64,000 nt of DNA from Trochalopteron elliotii (Eukaryota; Chordata; Aves; Passeriformes; Leiothrichidae), in NCBI GenBank assembly GCA_024734555.1, contig JANPWX010000108.1:413756-477755 (forward strand), in the 5' to 3' direction. Positions 49,806-62,102 of the stretch are shown piece after piece. Positions within the stretch are counted from its first letter, which is position 1, and each line of letters begins with the position of its first letter. The position numbers and the translations under genes are program-made. The notes beneath the pieces are model-generated. The model saw only the letters and a list, made by a program, of their open reading frames with translations. It was not told the origin of the DNA and did not search any database.

Positions 49806-50306
49806 GACAACATAACAATACAGTAGTTACCTGTAAGATTAATCTTGTAGATTTCCCTGTGTTTCTATCTACTCCCAGGATACAGTGTTTTCCCAGGAGG
49901 TAGGAAAAAGCAAGTACAAATTCTGAGATTCACAGAACATAACACAGAGCCAAACAGTTGCTCTGTATGTTACAATACTCCACTGAGCAGCATTCAGTTA
50001 TAATATTTAGCTAATGCTTGAATTGTGCTACTGTTTGGATAGAGCACACTCAGGATATGTCCAAAACCAGGTCATAATGTTCGTATTGAATATGACCAGT
50101 AACTAGGCTATGCCTGCTGTCCTTTTGGATTTTTTATCCACCAACATTCATCAGATAGAGTTATTGCTATGAATTTTCATAAACCATAACATGCAAAGTT
50201 TAAAACAGGAAAATGTGGGATGTTACTTACTTATGGCTTCAGGAATAGAAATAGTACCATATAACTTGTCTGGTCAGAAAACCAAATTTGGCAAGCATTT
50301 TTTATT

Positions 50307-50317
50307 TTTTATTTATT

Positions 50318-50358
<41 letters not shown>

Positions 50359-50371
50359 TATTATTATTATT
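50307..50371 (+). repeat. TTTA/TTA compound microsatellite
   Basis: Several TTTA units (about 50307-50328) pass directly into about fourteen TTA units broken by one TAC. Likely length-variable between individuals. Confidence 0.95.
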
Positions 50372-52987
50372 CAGTGGAAAGCAAGTATTTACTTCAATAC
50401 AATATTTGAAATATATAATTTATCTGATAACAGGTGTTCCAAATAGAACCATATATCATAAAATATTTTAAAGTTGGACCCTGATCCTTTTAATAGTCTT
50501 TGAAGGAAAACTGGAGGCTTCAACAATCTAGAGATCTGTTGCATTCTGATGCATTTGACAGTACAGAGGCCTAATGAGCTTTCAGTGGAGATCTTGAGGA
50601 GCTGAGAAGGGGAAATTGAAGAGCCTTGTTTACCAACAGAAATTGTTTGATATTGATTCAATGTAGCACAATTGTGTCATTACACTACTTGCCATCCACA
50701 AATATTTCTTCAGGGGGGAAGGGTTTTTTCCTTTTCCCTTTTTTTCTTCCCTGAAGACAGAGTCAAATGAAAGTTAAGAGGAGAATAGTTTGATATTGCA
50801 CTTTGTGCTTGTCTTGTAGCACAGGTCATTTTGCATAAATGGTTATTTGTTTCCATAACAGTTCTTTATATGTTCTTGGTATATTACAGGGGTAGCAGTT
50901 TAAAGTTAGATATATCAATTACCAGGGTCACTTTCATGTAACACTTCTATGATGTTTGCTTTTCAAAGCCAACTAACATTTCACAAGAAACATTTGTAAT
51001 CTGTACATGAGCAGCAAAGGTAGAGGTAGCTTTGTCAAATACTGCCTTTATGGTAACTGCTTGTTTATTGTATTCTATTGTAAAAAGTACCTTTAGAGAA
51101 GTTTAGTATACAGTAAAAAAAAAAAAAAATTAAGATTCACCCATTTACTGTATCTCACAATTGCTTTTGCTACTACTTATTGGTATCATTTAAAATAGAG
51201 ACATTTGGTGTCTGCCCTTTCCCATACTACATACTGGTTTTTTTTTAAAAGAAATTATTCTATATTCTTCTTTATATTGTTGAAAGACTTTTTTTAATCC
51301 TTCTTTTTGATTTCTAATGATTTTCATCAGTTTGGAGATAAAATAAATGGTACAGTTGCATGTATATCTATGCTATGTTTTCCTATTGTTACCTGTGGGC
51401 TTGTTTGTTTGGGCTTCTTTTCCTCCTGTACAGCAGTTAGATTTATTTAAGTATTAGGTTTTTTTGACCTTCAGAACATTTAGGAATTGTTTCTATATTT
51501 TAAAAATTAAAGTAAGCATGGAGATTTATACATTTACTTTTTTATTATTCTTTCTCATTTCTTGTTTCAAAATTACAAGTACAAAACATAGATTAATATG
51601 GTGTAAGTGCTTCTTTATTCTCCTAAGAATTTTATTATTCTAATGTTAACAAGTGAATTTTGAAATATATGTAATGGATATAGAATTACAGACATGAAGA
51701 AATGGTGGATTTTCATAAAGCTGAACACCACATGCTCTGAAGCTTTTTTAAATTAAACTGTTTTCTTAAAGCAGAATTCAAAACATCAGACAAATTTTGG
51801 ATTTCTCTAGTCTTATGACAAATGTTACCTTTTAAACAAAGAAGAGATTGGATTTGAGATAATAAGGAGTTATGAAATGCAGTAGCTGATGTTTTGTTTT
51901 CTTCATCTTTGATAATATCAGGTCTTTTCTGCAAATGCAGAAGTAGAATGAGAACATATGACAAACAACAAAATGGAGCTGTTTCCTTAGACTTAATTAA
52001 GAAAATTATTATGAAACCACTTTTTTTTCATAAAAAACAAATCATAAAAATACAAACATGTATTAGTTTCTCTTTCAAACTCTGTTTTCCTACAATTGAT
52101 TTGGAAGGATATTCACTGATTTATGTAGTGAAAAATTAAATAAGTCACAGGGCTTTCAGATGACTGCCTTCATAATTCAAGAGAATTTATTACTAAGGAC
52201 ATTTCTGTGAGGAAAATAACTCAGCCAATAAAGAAAAATGATTGCTGAAATCTTCAAAGTACATAAATATCAATGTAGCCATATTGATCAGTTCATTATA
52301 TAAAAGAATCTGAACTGGAAAGCAGAGTACACATGGCATTCAGTAAAGAGCTATCCTTTTGGCTATGCTGTAGGAAATTCTATCTAGAAATAAATCAGGT
52401 ACATCAAGAGCAAACAGATCTGAGAAAAATGATTAAAAGAAAGATACTTGAAACTATTTAAGTAGATATATTTCAAGAACATGATATATAAATCTTTCTA
52501 TACACAAATGAATGTTCTCAACAAATTTTCTCATAATAACATAGATGTGGGTCCCAGTCATGAGGGTCTGTTCATTCAGAGATTAGAAGAACTTCTTGGT
52601 ATTCTGAATGAAGAAAACAGCTTAATGTAACTATAATTTAATGCTGAGATGTCTTGTGCCTGTCAGGAAAACAAGAGGAAAAAGTATTTTTGAGATTCCA
52701 TCAACAAAGATAGGCACCTGATAACGCTCAGAAAACTCTGTGATGAAAGGGACGTGCCTGTCTGATTCTCAACATCAGCTGGTTGGGTGCAGACATTCCT
52801 GGCACTATGAAGAACTGTAAAATGCACTTTAGAAGTAGTTGTCTGCGTTCATAAAATTCATAATTGCTTGTTCTAGGAAAAATAATGAGATATTTACTTT
52901 TAGAAGAACATTCATGAAAAATTAAATTCACGTTACTCAAAGCTGGTGAAGACTTAATTACTTGTAACACAACAGAAAATAAAACAC

Positions 52988-53017
52988 ACTTTTAAAACTT
53001 ATAAAAGTTTTAAAAGT
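52988..53017. repeat. Perfect 13-bp inverted repeat with 4-base loop
   Basis: ACTTTTAAAACTT (52988-53000) and its reverse complement AAGTTTTAAAAGT (53005-53017) flank ATAA. Almost all pairs are A-T, so a cruciform would extrude easily, but the composition also makes chance likely. Confidence 0.9.
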
Positions 53018-56000
53018 TTTGTTGTTTTGCTAGCTGATGACATGCCAAATTGGTGCAATATAACTCCTTAAGATGGCAAATTCATGTTAGGGACAGCAGA
53101 AATGTTGAAAATAATATTTAAGTATGGATGATAGGTCTTTCACAAAATTCCTTTAAAAGTTTCTTACTGTTGCTTTTGTTTAAACAGAAAAGTTTTGGAA
53201 TTCAGGCAAATGCAGAACTAAAACAAATGCAACACGCCTTACAAGCAGTGCTGTGTTTGGTAGGACTTGAATTTTTACTTGTATAATACTACTGGTTGAC
53301 TTCATCACATGAGGAAATAAACTGTCCACGAATCCTGGTTTGTCATTTCAGACTACAAGGGGCCAAAGCTGGACTGCAAGATCTGAAAAATCTTTTGGTT
53401 AGAAATAAAGACGTTTAAGCCAAATTTCCTTGTATAAACTGGTTCTCTATTAAACAAAACAGAATGAATGGACAGTTACTTTTGTGAGTAATAGAACACA
53501 AGAGGAAATCAAACTCACGGTTTAAGGCTTAAAATGTGTAAGCTATGTATGTCTTTCTAAATTAAAGTACATTACAAATTAAAAAAAAAATTAATTAAGT
53601 AATTTTTTTATCCCGTACACAGTGAGTGACAAGTGATTTTGCCTTTTGGCTCTTGTTAAGTAAGCTTACTTCCAAAGAAGACACGAATGTTCCAAAGTAC
53701 ATAATTGCCTGGAAGAAATAGTGAGGAATTTCAGAAAACCTATGCGATGTTTAGAGAAAGTAATACTCAAAAACCTTAGCTAATCTAGCTGAAATGTTTT
53801 GGGTGGGCACTTTAAGACTGTAATATTTCCTAATGAGCCACATTTCTCACAATCTTTCATTTAACAAATGTATCTAGTGTTTATCTGAATAAGTGTAACA
53901 CTTTACAGATGACTGAGCATGCCTATTAGCATGTTGAACCTCTGTGAGAAGCAGTGTTGCACTTCATATAAAGTCCTGCTAACTGAATAATGGGTGTGCC
54001 ATTGGGTAATTGCATGCCTGACTAACTTGTGAAATCCTTATTTTTCTAGGTATGCACTGGTTTAATAACTGCTCTGAAGTTGAACTAATCTCTAGTAGAA
54101 CTGTGATAAAGTCCAAGCAGTATTTTTAATTCTATGGACCTGCTCCAATGGTCCTTCAATTCATTGCATTTTCCAACAGATTTTATACTCAAGTAAGTCT
54201 TTATACACACAATCATAATATTCTATAGAGGATCAAGATAGTGAGAAATTTCTTCTGTTTTATGTAACTTTTCCAAAAAGCTGCATGCCATTATTTTCTT
54301 TGCAAAGCAGAAGAAAATACAAAGCAGACAAGTGAATAAACTGGTTGAACTCTACAAAGGGAATTGTGGACTCACATAATGCAATAAAAATTGGGATTTA
54401 TTTTTACTCCTGTCACATACTTGGACTTGCATGCTGCAGTTTAGAGTGGCACAATAATATTAGTACTATCTGAAAGAGAGTGCTGTTAATGTGAATAAAA
54501 TTAGTAGTGCTTTATGGTTATATTTGCACAGACAATTAATATCTATATTTTATCTTCATCTAGTTATTTAAAGGGCTGTGATTGTCATTATTCCGTCTGT
54601 AAAGCAATAATAGTTACATGAGCCATTAACAGTGAGAAGTTATGAGCAGTTTTTGTCAGCGCTCGTAGAAAGGCTGACCTTCAAGAGCTTGCTTTAGCTT
54701 TGGACAAATTAAGAATGTGGAGTCCAATATTCCCTTTCCAACAGTAAACAGCGAATGTTCAGGGAGGAGCCTAGGAACAAGACAAGTACACAGGAATACT
54801 TCTGCAACAAACACCAGTGCCTTCCAGCAATTTGTAGGTTTCTGGAGCTGGAGAACATATCTTTGTATTTAGAAAACTTTTGTGTATTTTTCTGCATAAA
54901 TTTGCCCTTGGAAAACTTTACTTATTGCTTTTCCATATAAGAATACTGATTATGCAAATGTGACTTTTTCACCATAACAACTTTTAAATTACCTATTGGT
55001 CAGCTAGGAATAAATTCTTCAGAGCAGCATATTCTTAACTGTTCCTCCTTTATCATATAAGGCAGGAATTAAAATATACAGCTTACAGAGGCTATGCACA
55101 AACATATTTTTGCCAAGCTGGCCAGAGTGATATAAAGCTTTACTGTCTCCATCTGTTCAATTATTACTTCTGCATTCTGAACACTATGTTATTAAGAAAT
55201 CTCTCCTTGTTCATAAAACAAATTAACTTAAATCACCCTCTCTAGTGATTAGTCTGAACTTCTTTATTATACAAGATAATATATTGTGCTCCCACTATCA
55301 TTTATGGCATATCAACTGTGTTATCTAAAATCTCCAGCATAGAAGAGGCTGCAAAGACTTGACTAAAACTGCAAAAGTGACTCTCTGAAAGTGCAGGTTT
55401 TTTTGGTTTTGTTTATATATATATGTTTTTTAATTTAAAAATTTTAACCCCCCCCCCAACACTTTTAAGTAATAAAAGACAGAACATTAATTGCATTTGG
55501 AAGTGTGTTGCATGTGGCCAGGGTCTGAAATATAGAGTATTCATTTAGGAAACAGGAATATTCTCTGACAATTTTACCTTGGTTCTAGCTAAACAATTAA
55601 TAAATATAAGTGTCCTTTTATTACTAATTTAAGTATACCAGTAGCCCAAAAAGGCAGAATAGCTTACAAATTTAATTAAATCATTCTGAATTTTTCTTTG
55701 CCTTCAGAGTGATTGCAAAGATATTTAGTTTAAGGTTTTAGAAAAGAACCATTAAAATTCATCGGGTTTTCATTGGGAAAAAGAAAAAGCAAAGGTATTT
55801 TTTGTGAGGTTTTTAGTGGTTTTCATGAAGTTTCAGGTTTTAGTTAGCTCAAACATTGTCAGAGTCAATGATAACTCTGAGGGGTGAATGTTTGCTGTTG
55901 GAAGTGGCTAACTGGAACAAAAAGTTCCTCATTTGTAAATTTGACTTCACAATAGACATCAATACCTCAATACATCAATGGTACAGTTAAAGACAAGACA

Positions 56001-56212
56001 CTATTACACATTCTGTTATTTTAAAATTTGTTTTCATTTTTGAAGTTGATTAGATTTAATCATATCTCAAAAATCAGAGGAATCCAATTTATCTTCTTTG
56101 ACAATACAATAACTCAATTCTTGATTACATAAGCAGTTGGAATTTTGAAATTATTTGCTGGAAAATGTGTGTTCATTTTTGTATAAAAAAATGTGCATAT
56201 GCACTCACACAT

Positions 56213-56213
<1 letters not shown>

Positions 56214-56253
<40 letters not shown>
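56214..56253 (+). repeat. CA dinucleotide microsatellite
   Basis: About twenty uninterrupted CA units, preceded by shorter CAC-rich sequence. A likely polymorphic marker. Confidence 0.97.
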
Positions 56254-56256
<3 letters not shown>

Positions 56257-56334
56257 TCATTGCTATTTTCATGTACTTTTTAAAACTTCTTTTGTGTTTT
56301 TGCTTAGACATTTTTCCGAGATTATAACCTTTGG

Positions 56335-56363
56335 TTTTAATCTAATTAAAAATTAGATTAAAA
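56335..56363. repeat. Perfect 13-bp inverted repeat with 3-base loop
   Basis: TTTTAATCTAATT (56335-56347) and AATTAGATTAAAA (56351-56363) are exact reverse complements around AAA. The sequence also contains two inverted TAATCTAATT-type homeodomain-like sites. Confidence 0.9.
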
Positions 56364-59300
56364 ACAAAATATAGAAATACTCCCATACTAATACATCTAA
56401 ATATGTTAAATATATGTTAAATAATTTAAATTATTTTGTTAGTTCTTTGTAGGCTAGTGCTGCAGCATGTTTCTTACTAATTTCTGTCCCTAACTAATCT
56501 AATTTTTACTGATCTCCACAGTTAGGCTATGTTTCAGGTAATTAACTTCTATTCTATGTTGGTTTACACTAGTTAACATAATCTTTTTTCTTCCTCTGTA
56601 CAAATTATTAATTTCTGCTCTATAAAAGCTTTATTATGTAGAAGTCTGAAAATTTTATCATATTATCCATTTAAAAAATCTGTCAGTTCTTAGGTTAAAT
56701 TTTTCATGCCCTTTTAATGTGGATGCATTAAAAATAATAATAGAAGTGATTTCAATTGCAATAGAAATTTGTCTTGTAAATATGCTCTCTCCAAAGGAAA
56801 GGTGTTAGAGGAAATGTAGAATGGTCATTCTTAAGGTAATATTTCTCTTCTTGTATTCCTGTACATTTTTTTTATTGTACAATTGAAAAATGCCAAAAAC
56901 AAATTTTCCCAATTAAGAACGTGCTGAATAAATGACATTGAAAAAGGTTAATGTCACTTTTCTCTACAACTTTTCCATATAATGAAAGTAATTTTAAAAT
57001 TTATTTATTTTCTCTTGCTGATTGACTTGAAGGTGCTCTGACCTGAGTAAGAGAGGGTAGAAGATGATTGCTCACAGATATTTGTGTGAATCTGTCTTGG
57101 TCTGTCATTGTCTGTATCTAGGAGTGTACAGTCATCTTGAATAAAAATAGAAAAGTGATGAGTTTGGTGGACACGTATAAACATTCTTCCCACATGCAGC
57201 CTCCAGCTATTTTATGAAAAGACAGCTCATGCAACCAAATGAAGCAATACAATTCTTTATTATTTCAGAGTAAAAAGAAATCCATCTAAATCACAAATTT
57301 ATTTTAGCAGTAACAGAACACCCTCAGAGGAGCAAAGACTTAGAAATTAAGCATTTATTTACCTGTTTATCTTGCCTAAACTTTTCCAGCCATTGACAAC
57401 GGTTTTACAGTTCACTTAAACCAGTAATTAAAAGAGTTCAAACATGATTTCTTGTACTGAGGACAAATAGCACAGCTTAGATAATGGTCTTGTGTGTACT
57501 GCACCCTGGAAACACTTCATCACTCAACACCCCAAAAATTTCCTAGGCATTGTCTGAAAGCGTTGAAGTTGGCATAAATCAAATATATACTAGGGAGTGT
57601 ACTGGCAACTAGCAGACAAAGATCATCTTGCCTCTGGCACTGTTTTATTTAGCCCACCTACAGATGGTGACTTAACACAGTTGCTCTAGACACAGTTCTT
57701 GGGTTCTGTTTTATTCTGTAAATAGCTCCTATGCTGGCCAAAGCAAGAAAGCTTCACCCTGGGTTTTTTGTGTTGTTTATTATGAGAGGTGCCTTTGTTT
57801 AATTATTTGTTGATTAATTAATACCCAACTGTAAGAAAGGAAGTTCTTGTTTGTACCTGCTGCATTTAATATGTTTAGACTGTAGCTTCAAAGCAAGCAG
57901 AAACTTACGAGATCTGACAGTGTGACTTTTAAAGGGCTCTATAACCACAGATTAGCTTGATGTGGAGGTCAACATCTTGTTTTGCTTCACTAGCTCGTGA
58001 GCCAATAATCTTTGTTCTAAATGAAAGTAATTGTTTTGGGTAGCATCTGATAGAGGGGTCTAGTCCCAAGGTCAGAGAAACAAAAAGCATGTAAAATGGA
58101 ATCCATCATTATATCATTATAACATCATATACATTAAGTTTAAAAAACAGCAACCACCATAATTAAAACAATCAGGAGAACAGCTCCTGTTCTCTCATTC
58201 ATTTTTCTATTAGTATCTTTAGACCTGGAAAATAAAGGGGACAATGTAGGCGTCTTTAAAAAAGGAGAAGGAAATTATATGAATTTTCTCATTTCATTTA
58301 AATATGCAAGTGAACCTTGAAAGTTGAAGATTTCAGCTGTATGCTCAACTATAGGCTTTGCTGAAACTGATGATTTTCACCCTGCCCAGATTGCCACTCC
58401 TTCCTTTTAGAGCAGCTATTACAACTTTCAGCCTAATAAAGCTTTCTATCCCAACCTGCCTTTTGCAGAGAGAGAAAAAAAAAATGTTCAGACCATCTCT
58501 CAGTCAGAGACATATTAATAATGGTTATAACATATAGAGGGAATGAAAGTTGCTTGCTAAATTCATAGTCTACTTCAGGATGTACGTGTATTAAGATTCC
58601 TCTAAGAATAATTTTTTGCCCTTCTCTGATGGAACATTGAGTTCCTTCACTTACTCAAATGTGAGCTGCCTCATTTTAACACAGAATGATCAACCACAGC
58701 ATGGATATGTGCTTTCTATTTATATCCTCGATGTCATTCATCTGTTGATCAGAATAAAAGCCATCAGCCATAAAGTCTATCTGTTCATTTTATCAGATAA
58801 TATTGCATTTGAAAAATTAGATGGATTATATCTTACTTTATCAACCAAAGAAAAAGGAACAGGTATCAAGTTAGATTTTTCTATTAGTCATTCTCAATAT
58901 GGTGTGATAAAACCAAATTCTATTTTCATGAAAGCTTATTTTTGATTTTGATTGCAATGAACAGAATGATACTGCCATCCAAGCAGTCTTTTACATTCAA
59001 ACAATTACAGAAATGACAGAATATCTTGAAAGACAATAATAGGAATCCCTTTTTCGAGTAGTGGTAATGCCCACAATATAGCCGTAAATATATAGTTAGA
59101 CACTGCAAAGGTATTCCATACCAGTGACTGCATGTATTCAGTTAGGTTAGTTCTTCAGTAGTACTCTTAGCACTAGCTGTAGAGACAAAAATAAATGTCA
59201 GTAAAATCTAATAAAAGCACACAAACAGCAACAGTTTAGAAACAGCCTGTTCAGCAACTCACAGATACACTCACGCTCACACAGCCTCATTTATACTCCA

Positions 59301-59384
59301 AACACAAATCATGTTTTTACAGAGCATGTTCTTGCCACATTGTTCTCATTATTCATTCTACAGTCTTGTTGGAGCAGCCACTTC

Positions 59385-59735
59385 AGCCTCAAGAGCTGGG
59401 AGGGGACCTCATCAATGTGCATAAAATTATGAAAGGAGGCTGTCAAGGGGATAGAGGGAGGCTCTTTTCTGTGGTGCCAAGCAATAGGACAAGAGGCTAT
59501 GGGCAGAAACAGATGCACAGGAAGTTCCATTTGAATATGATGAATTTATTTACTGAGTGAGTGACCAAACACACTGGAACAGATTGCCCTGAGAGGTTGT
59601 GGAGTTTCTCTCACTGGAGAAATTCAAGAGTCATCCAGACAAAATCCCATGCCATGTGCTCTGGGATGACCCTGTTTGAGCAGGGAGGCTGGACCAGATG
59701 ACCCATTCTGACCCACACTTCCAAATCTAGTGATT
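59385..59735 (+). mobile_element. CR1 LINE 3'-end fragment
   Basis: Plus-strand CR1 ORF2 C-terminus and 3' UTR: GGGGACCTCATCAATGTGCA (peptide GDLINVHK), then GGCTCTTTTCTGTGGTGCCA with AGCAATAGGAC (RLFSVVPSNRTRG), then GGAAGTTCCATTTGAATATG (KFHLNM), then TTTGAGCAGGGAGGCTGGAC. Much of the reading frame is intact for some 60 codons before stops. The octamer tail is decayed. Confidence 0.92.
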
Positions 59736-60184
59736 TCTATAAGTGTTCTATAAGACATTTACTGAGTTCAATTCACTTCCTATGCAATTATTAAGTAGTT
59801 CTAGTAGTAGTAAAGCAACAGAACTGTCATTTCTACATGGTACTGTGGATATTATTCTAAAATAATTCTATCTGCATCCTCAGGTGCTTAATTATGTTGA
59901 CTTGGGCAGCTGTGAAATGCTAGTTTATTTGCTTGTAGCCTAGTTACAATGCTTCATTGATGTACAAAACTAGAAATTCAGAGAGTCTGAATTTCTTACC
60001 ATCAGACATCTTAACATCAGACTGCTCCCTAAGACCTGGCAGCGGTATGCATAATATTAAGGTATCTGTTTCAGATAGGATTAATAGTGTAGAGCATGCC
60101 AGCTTTTCATGAGAACACAGTATCTGGCACATCTGTATGTGTAGGAGTATCTGTGGATGGCAGGGAGAGGGAACTCTGCAAACT
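59736..60184. other. Unannotated DNA between CR1 and LTR-like block
   Basis: No recognisable gene or repeat. The minus-strand open frame at 60204-59944 has no family I know. Confidence 0.45.
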
Positions 60185-60632
60185 TGAGACACTTGAGAGA
60201 ACACGTGCTTTTATTGTAAGGGTTGTGGGTCAAAAGGGCCTTTTGCCTTCAGCTACTAGCTTCGGTTAAGGGGAAGTCTCAAAGAGAGAGAGAGAGAGAG
60301 AGAGAGGGTAGGGGTAAGCGAGGTAAGGTAAGAGCAGTGAGGTTAGAGGTAAGAGGTGGGCCAGGTAAGAGAGGTAAAGTAAGAGAGAGAGAACCTTGTT
60401 ACAATACATTATATTTCCTTATGTGTTGAATATTCTAATTTACAGTGACCAACCTGCGCAAGATATAAAACCTACAGACTTTGCATACAGCCTATGAGAA
60501 CAGCTATATTACAATATCACTCTGTATTCTAAACTCTAAAGACTATCTTCTTATCTATTTTTTCTCTGATACCTTGGCAGAGTGGAGTGGGGCTACACCC
60601 TTGGGTCCCTTAGTGTCCCATTGTTTGTTACA
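60185..60632 (-). mobile_element. Possible ERV LTR with GA and GGTAAG repeats
   Basis: Read on the minus strand, the block would start TGTAACAAACAATGGGACAC, contain a TATA-like TTTATATC (about 60468-60461), then the degenerate repeats, then AATAAA (60215-60210), and end near 60185, an arrangement like an LTR. Its composition differs from the flanks, and I believe I have seen closely similar sequences in other birds, but cannot verify this. No target-site duplication was found at the tested edges, so the borders are uncertain. No retroviral genes adjoin. Confidence 0.4.
60282..60394 (+). repeat. GA microsatellite and degenerate GGTAAGA minisatellite
   Basis: An AG dinucleotide run (60282-60307) continues into many imperfect copies of AGGTAAG (60307-60394), ending in another short AGAGAG run. 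Confidence 0.9.
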
Positions 60633-62102
60633 ATCACCGTGTTCTTGCTTGCCATGATTACATCTTAAAGGTAGCTTTCATTTCTATTTCATTCATAGGT
60701 TTTATATTCTCAGTATCCCTTGTCAGGCAATCATATATGTAAACTTTTCCTGTCCCATCTTTCCCAACATATATGCTTCATATTGACTACCCAGAACTTT
60801 CTCTCTGACATGACAGTGAAATTCAAGGGTCTTACTTCTACATCTGATAGAGGACTGTCTGGCAAAATGTCTTTTTTGCTGAATGTAGTGTATCAGAACT
60901 TGAACTTCTCATGGAAGCATATCAGTTCTGGTAAAGCTTTCAGTAGGTCAGGTAAAATTCAATTTAAAAGGACATTAATTACAGAATTAATTATGTTTGG
61001 AGAAAATGAGCAGGACATTATAAAATTCAGTTCCTTTAGTATTTATGGGTTTGGATATAAATTATCTTTGCCTTTGATCCACATATATTTGCACTTGTCA
61101 GTACTTTTCTTCAGTTGTTATTCTGACAAAGACCCAAAGAAACAAATACCACACCAGGATCACAAACCATCCAGTGTAAACCACTTATCTTTTGAGAAAT
61201 GAAAATTGGAACACCAGACAACAGCAATGCCAGGCCCACAATATGACTTTGAATTCACATATGCAGTATCTCAGAAGGCAATTTGAAATGAAGCCTTCAG
61301 AAGAAGCAATTTCAGCCATTACTTGATCATTTGCAATTTTCCTCTTTGTTTAGCAGAAGAAGTTAAGGGTGTGAAAGAACTTTCCAATTGCATCTTCCAC
61401 TCCCACTTTATTTCCTGCAAATATGCTGATAGGAACATAAAAGGAATCTGTATCTTTAAAACTGAACTTGCTCTTTTTTGAGGAAACTATTTTGAGAAAT
61501 GCCACTATAACTGCCAGTTCCTCAAGCATATGCTCAAAGACTACCGGAAGACTGTCTTCAGAGTTAGGCTAACAATCATAAAATGATGCTGCAAAGTACC
61601 CACTTGTGTTTAAGCATGCAAACAGTCATTATACATACTTTCTGACTGTGGTTCATAATATCTGTTGGTTTCTGAGCAAAATTGTAGCCAGTTAATAACA
61701 CATTCATTCTTTATAATATGAAAACCCAGATGGGAGAAGGTTTCTCTCAGTGATGATTGCCATTGTGTGCTTATTAAGTATAGCAGAAAAAATTCATTAA
61801 TCAAAACATAATTTGACAAATTCTTGATTATACCAATATGACTAATTGGAAAATAACAGTCATTCAGGAAAAAAGGTACAAATTTAGAATATGACTTTGC
61901 ATATTTGATTGTGGTTAATAACAAGCTCAATATAAAATCAAAATACAGGCTTTGGAAAGCTAGATAATTTGTATTAGACTGCATCAAAAGCAAAGGTATA
62001 TTATGGTAAACAGTGATAATCTATTAGTCAACACTGAATAATCAGAATTTTATCTCTTTGGAGATTTACGTCATAACTTCAAATGCTCAAGCAAAAGATT
62101 TT
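60633..62102. other. Unannotated non-coding DNA with two open frames
   Basis: It includes an open stretch of 160 codons (60720-61202, plus), which begins at a TTG rather than ATG, and one of 127 codons (61993-61610, minus). Neither has a recognisable domain, and both lie in AT-rich sequence without a visible promoter, splice or poly-A context. I treat them as chance. Confidence 0.45.

Larger units (their letters stand above)
49806..59384. other. Long unannotated AT-rich tract with microsatellites
   Basis: About 9.6 kb without a recognisable gene. It holds a TTTA/TTA microsatellite (50307-50371), hairpins at 52988-53017 and 56335-56363, a C run near 55450-55458, a CA microsatellite (56214-56253) and AT-rich patches dense in homeodomain- and SOX-like motifs (about 54540-54670 and 57600-58060). 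Open frames, including 58616-58945 (109 codons, plus), show no family. Confidence 0.5.

Noticed and set aside
56114..56356. Cysteine/valine or histidine/threonine repeat proteins
   Set aside because: They are translations of the CA microsatellite at 56214-56253.
60720..61202. Plus-strand open frame of 160 codons
   Set aside because: It begins at TTG rather than ATG, is AT-rich, has no recognisable domain, and no visible promoter, splice or poly-A context supports it.
61610..61993. Minus-strand open frame of 127 codons
   Set aside because: AT-driven composition, no motif and no context.
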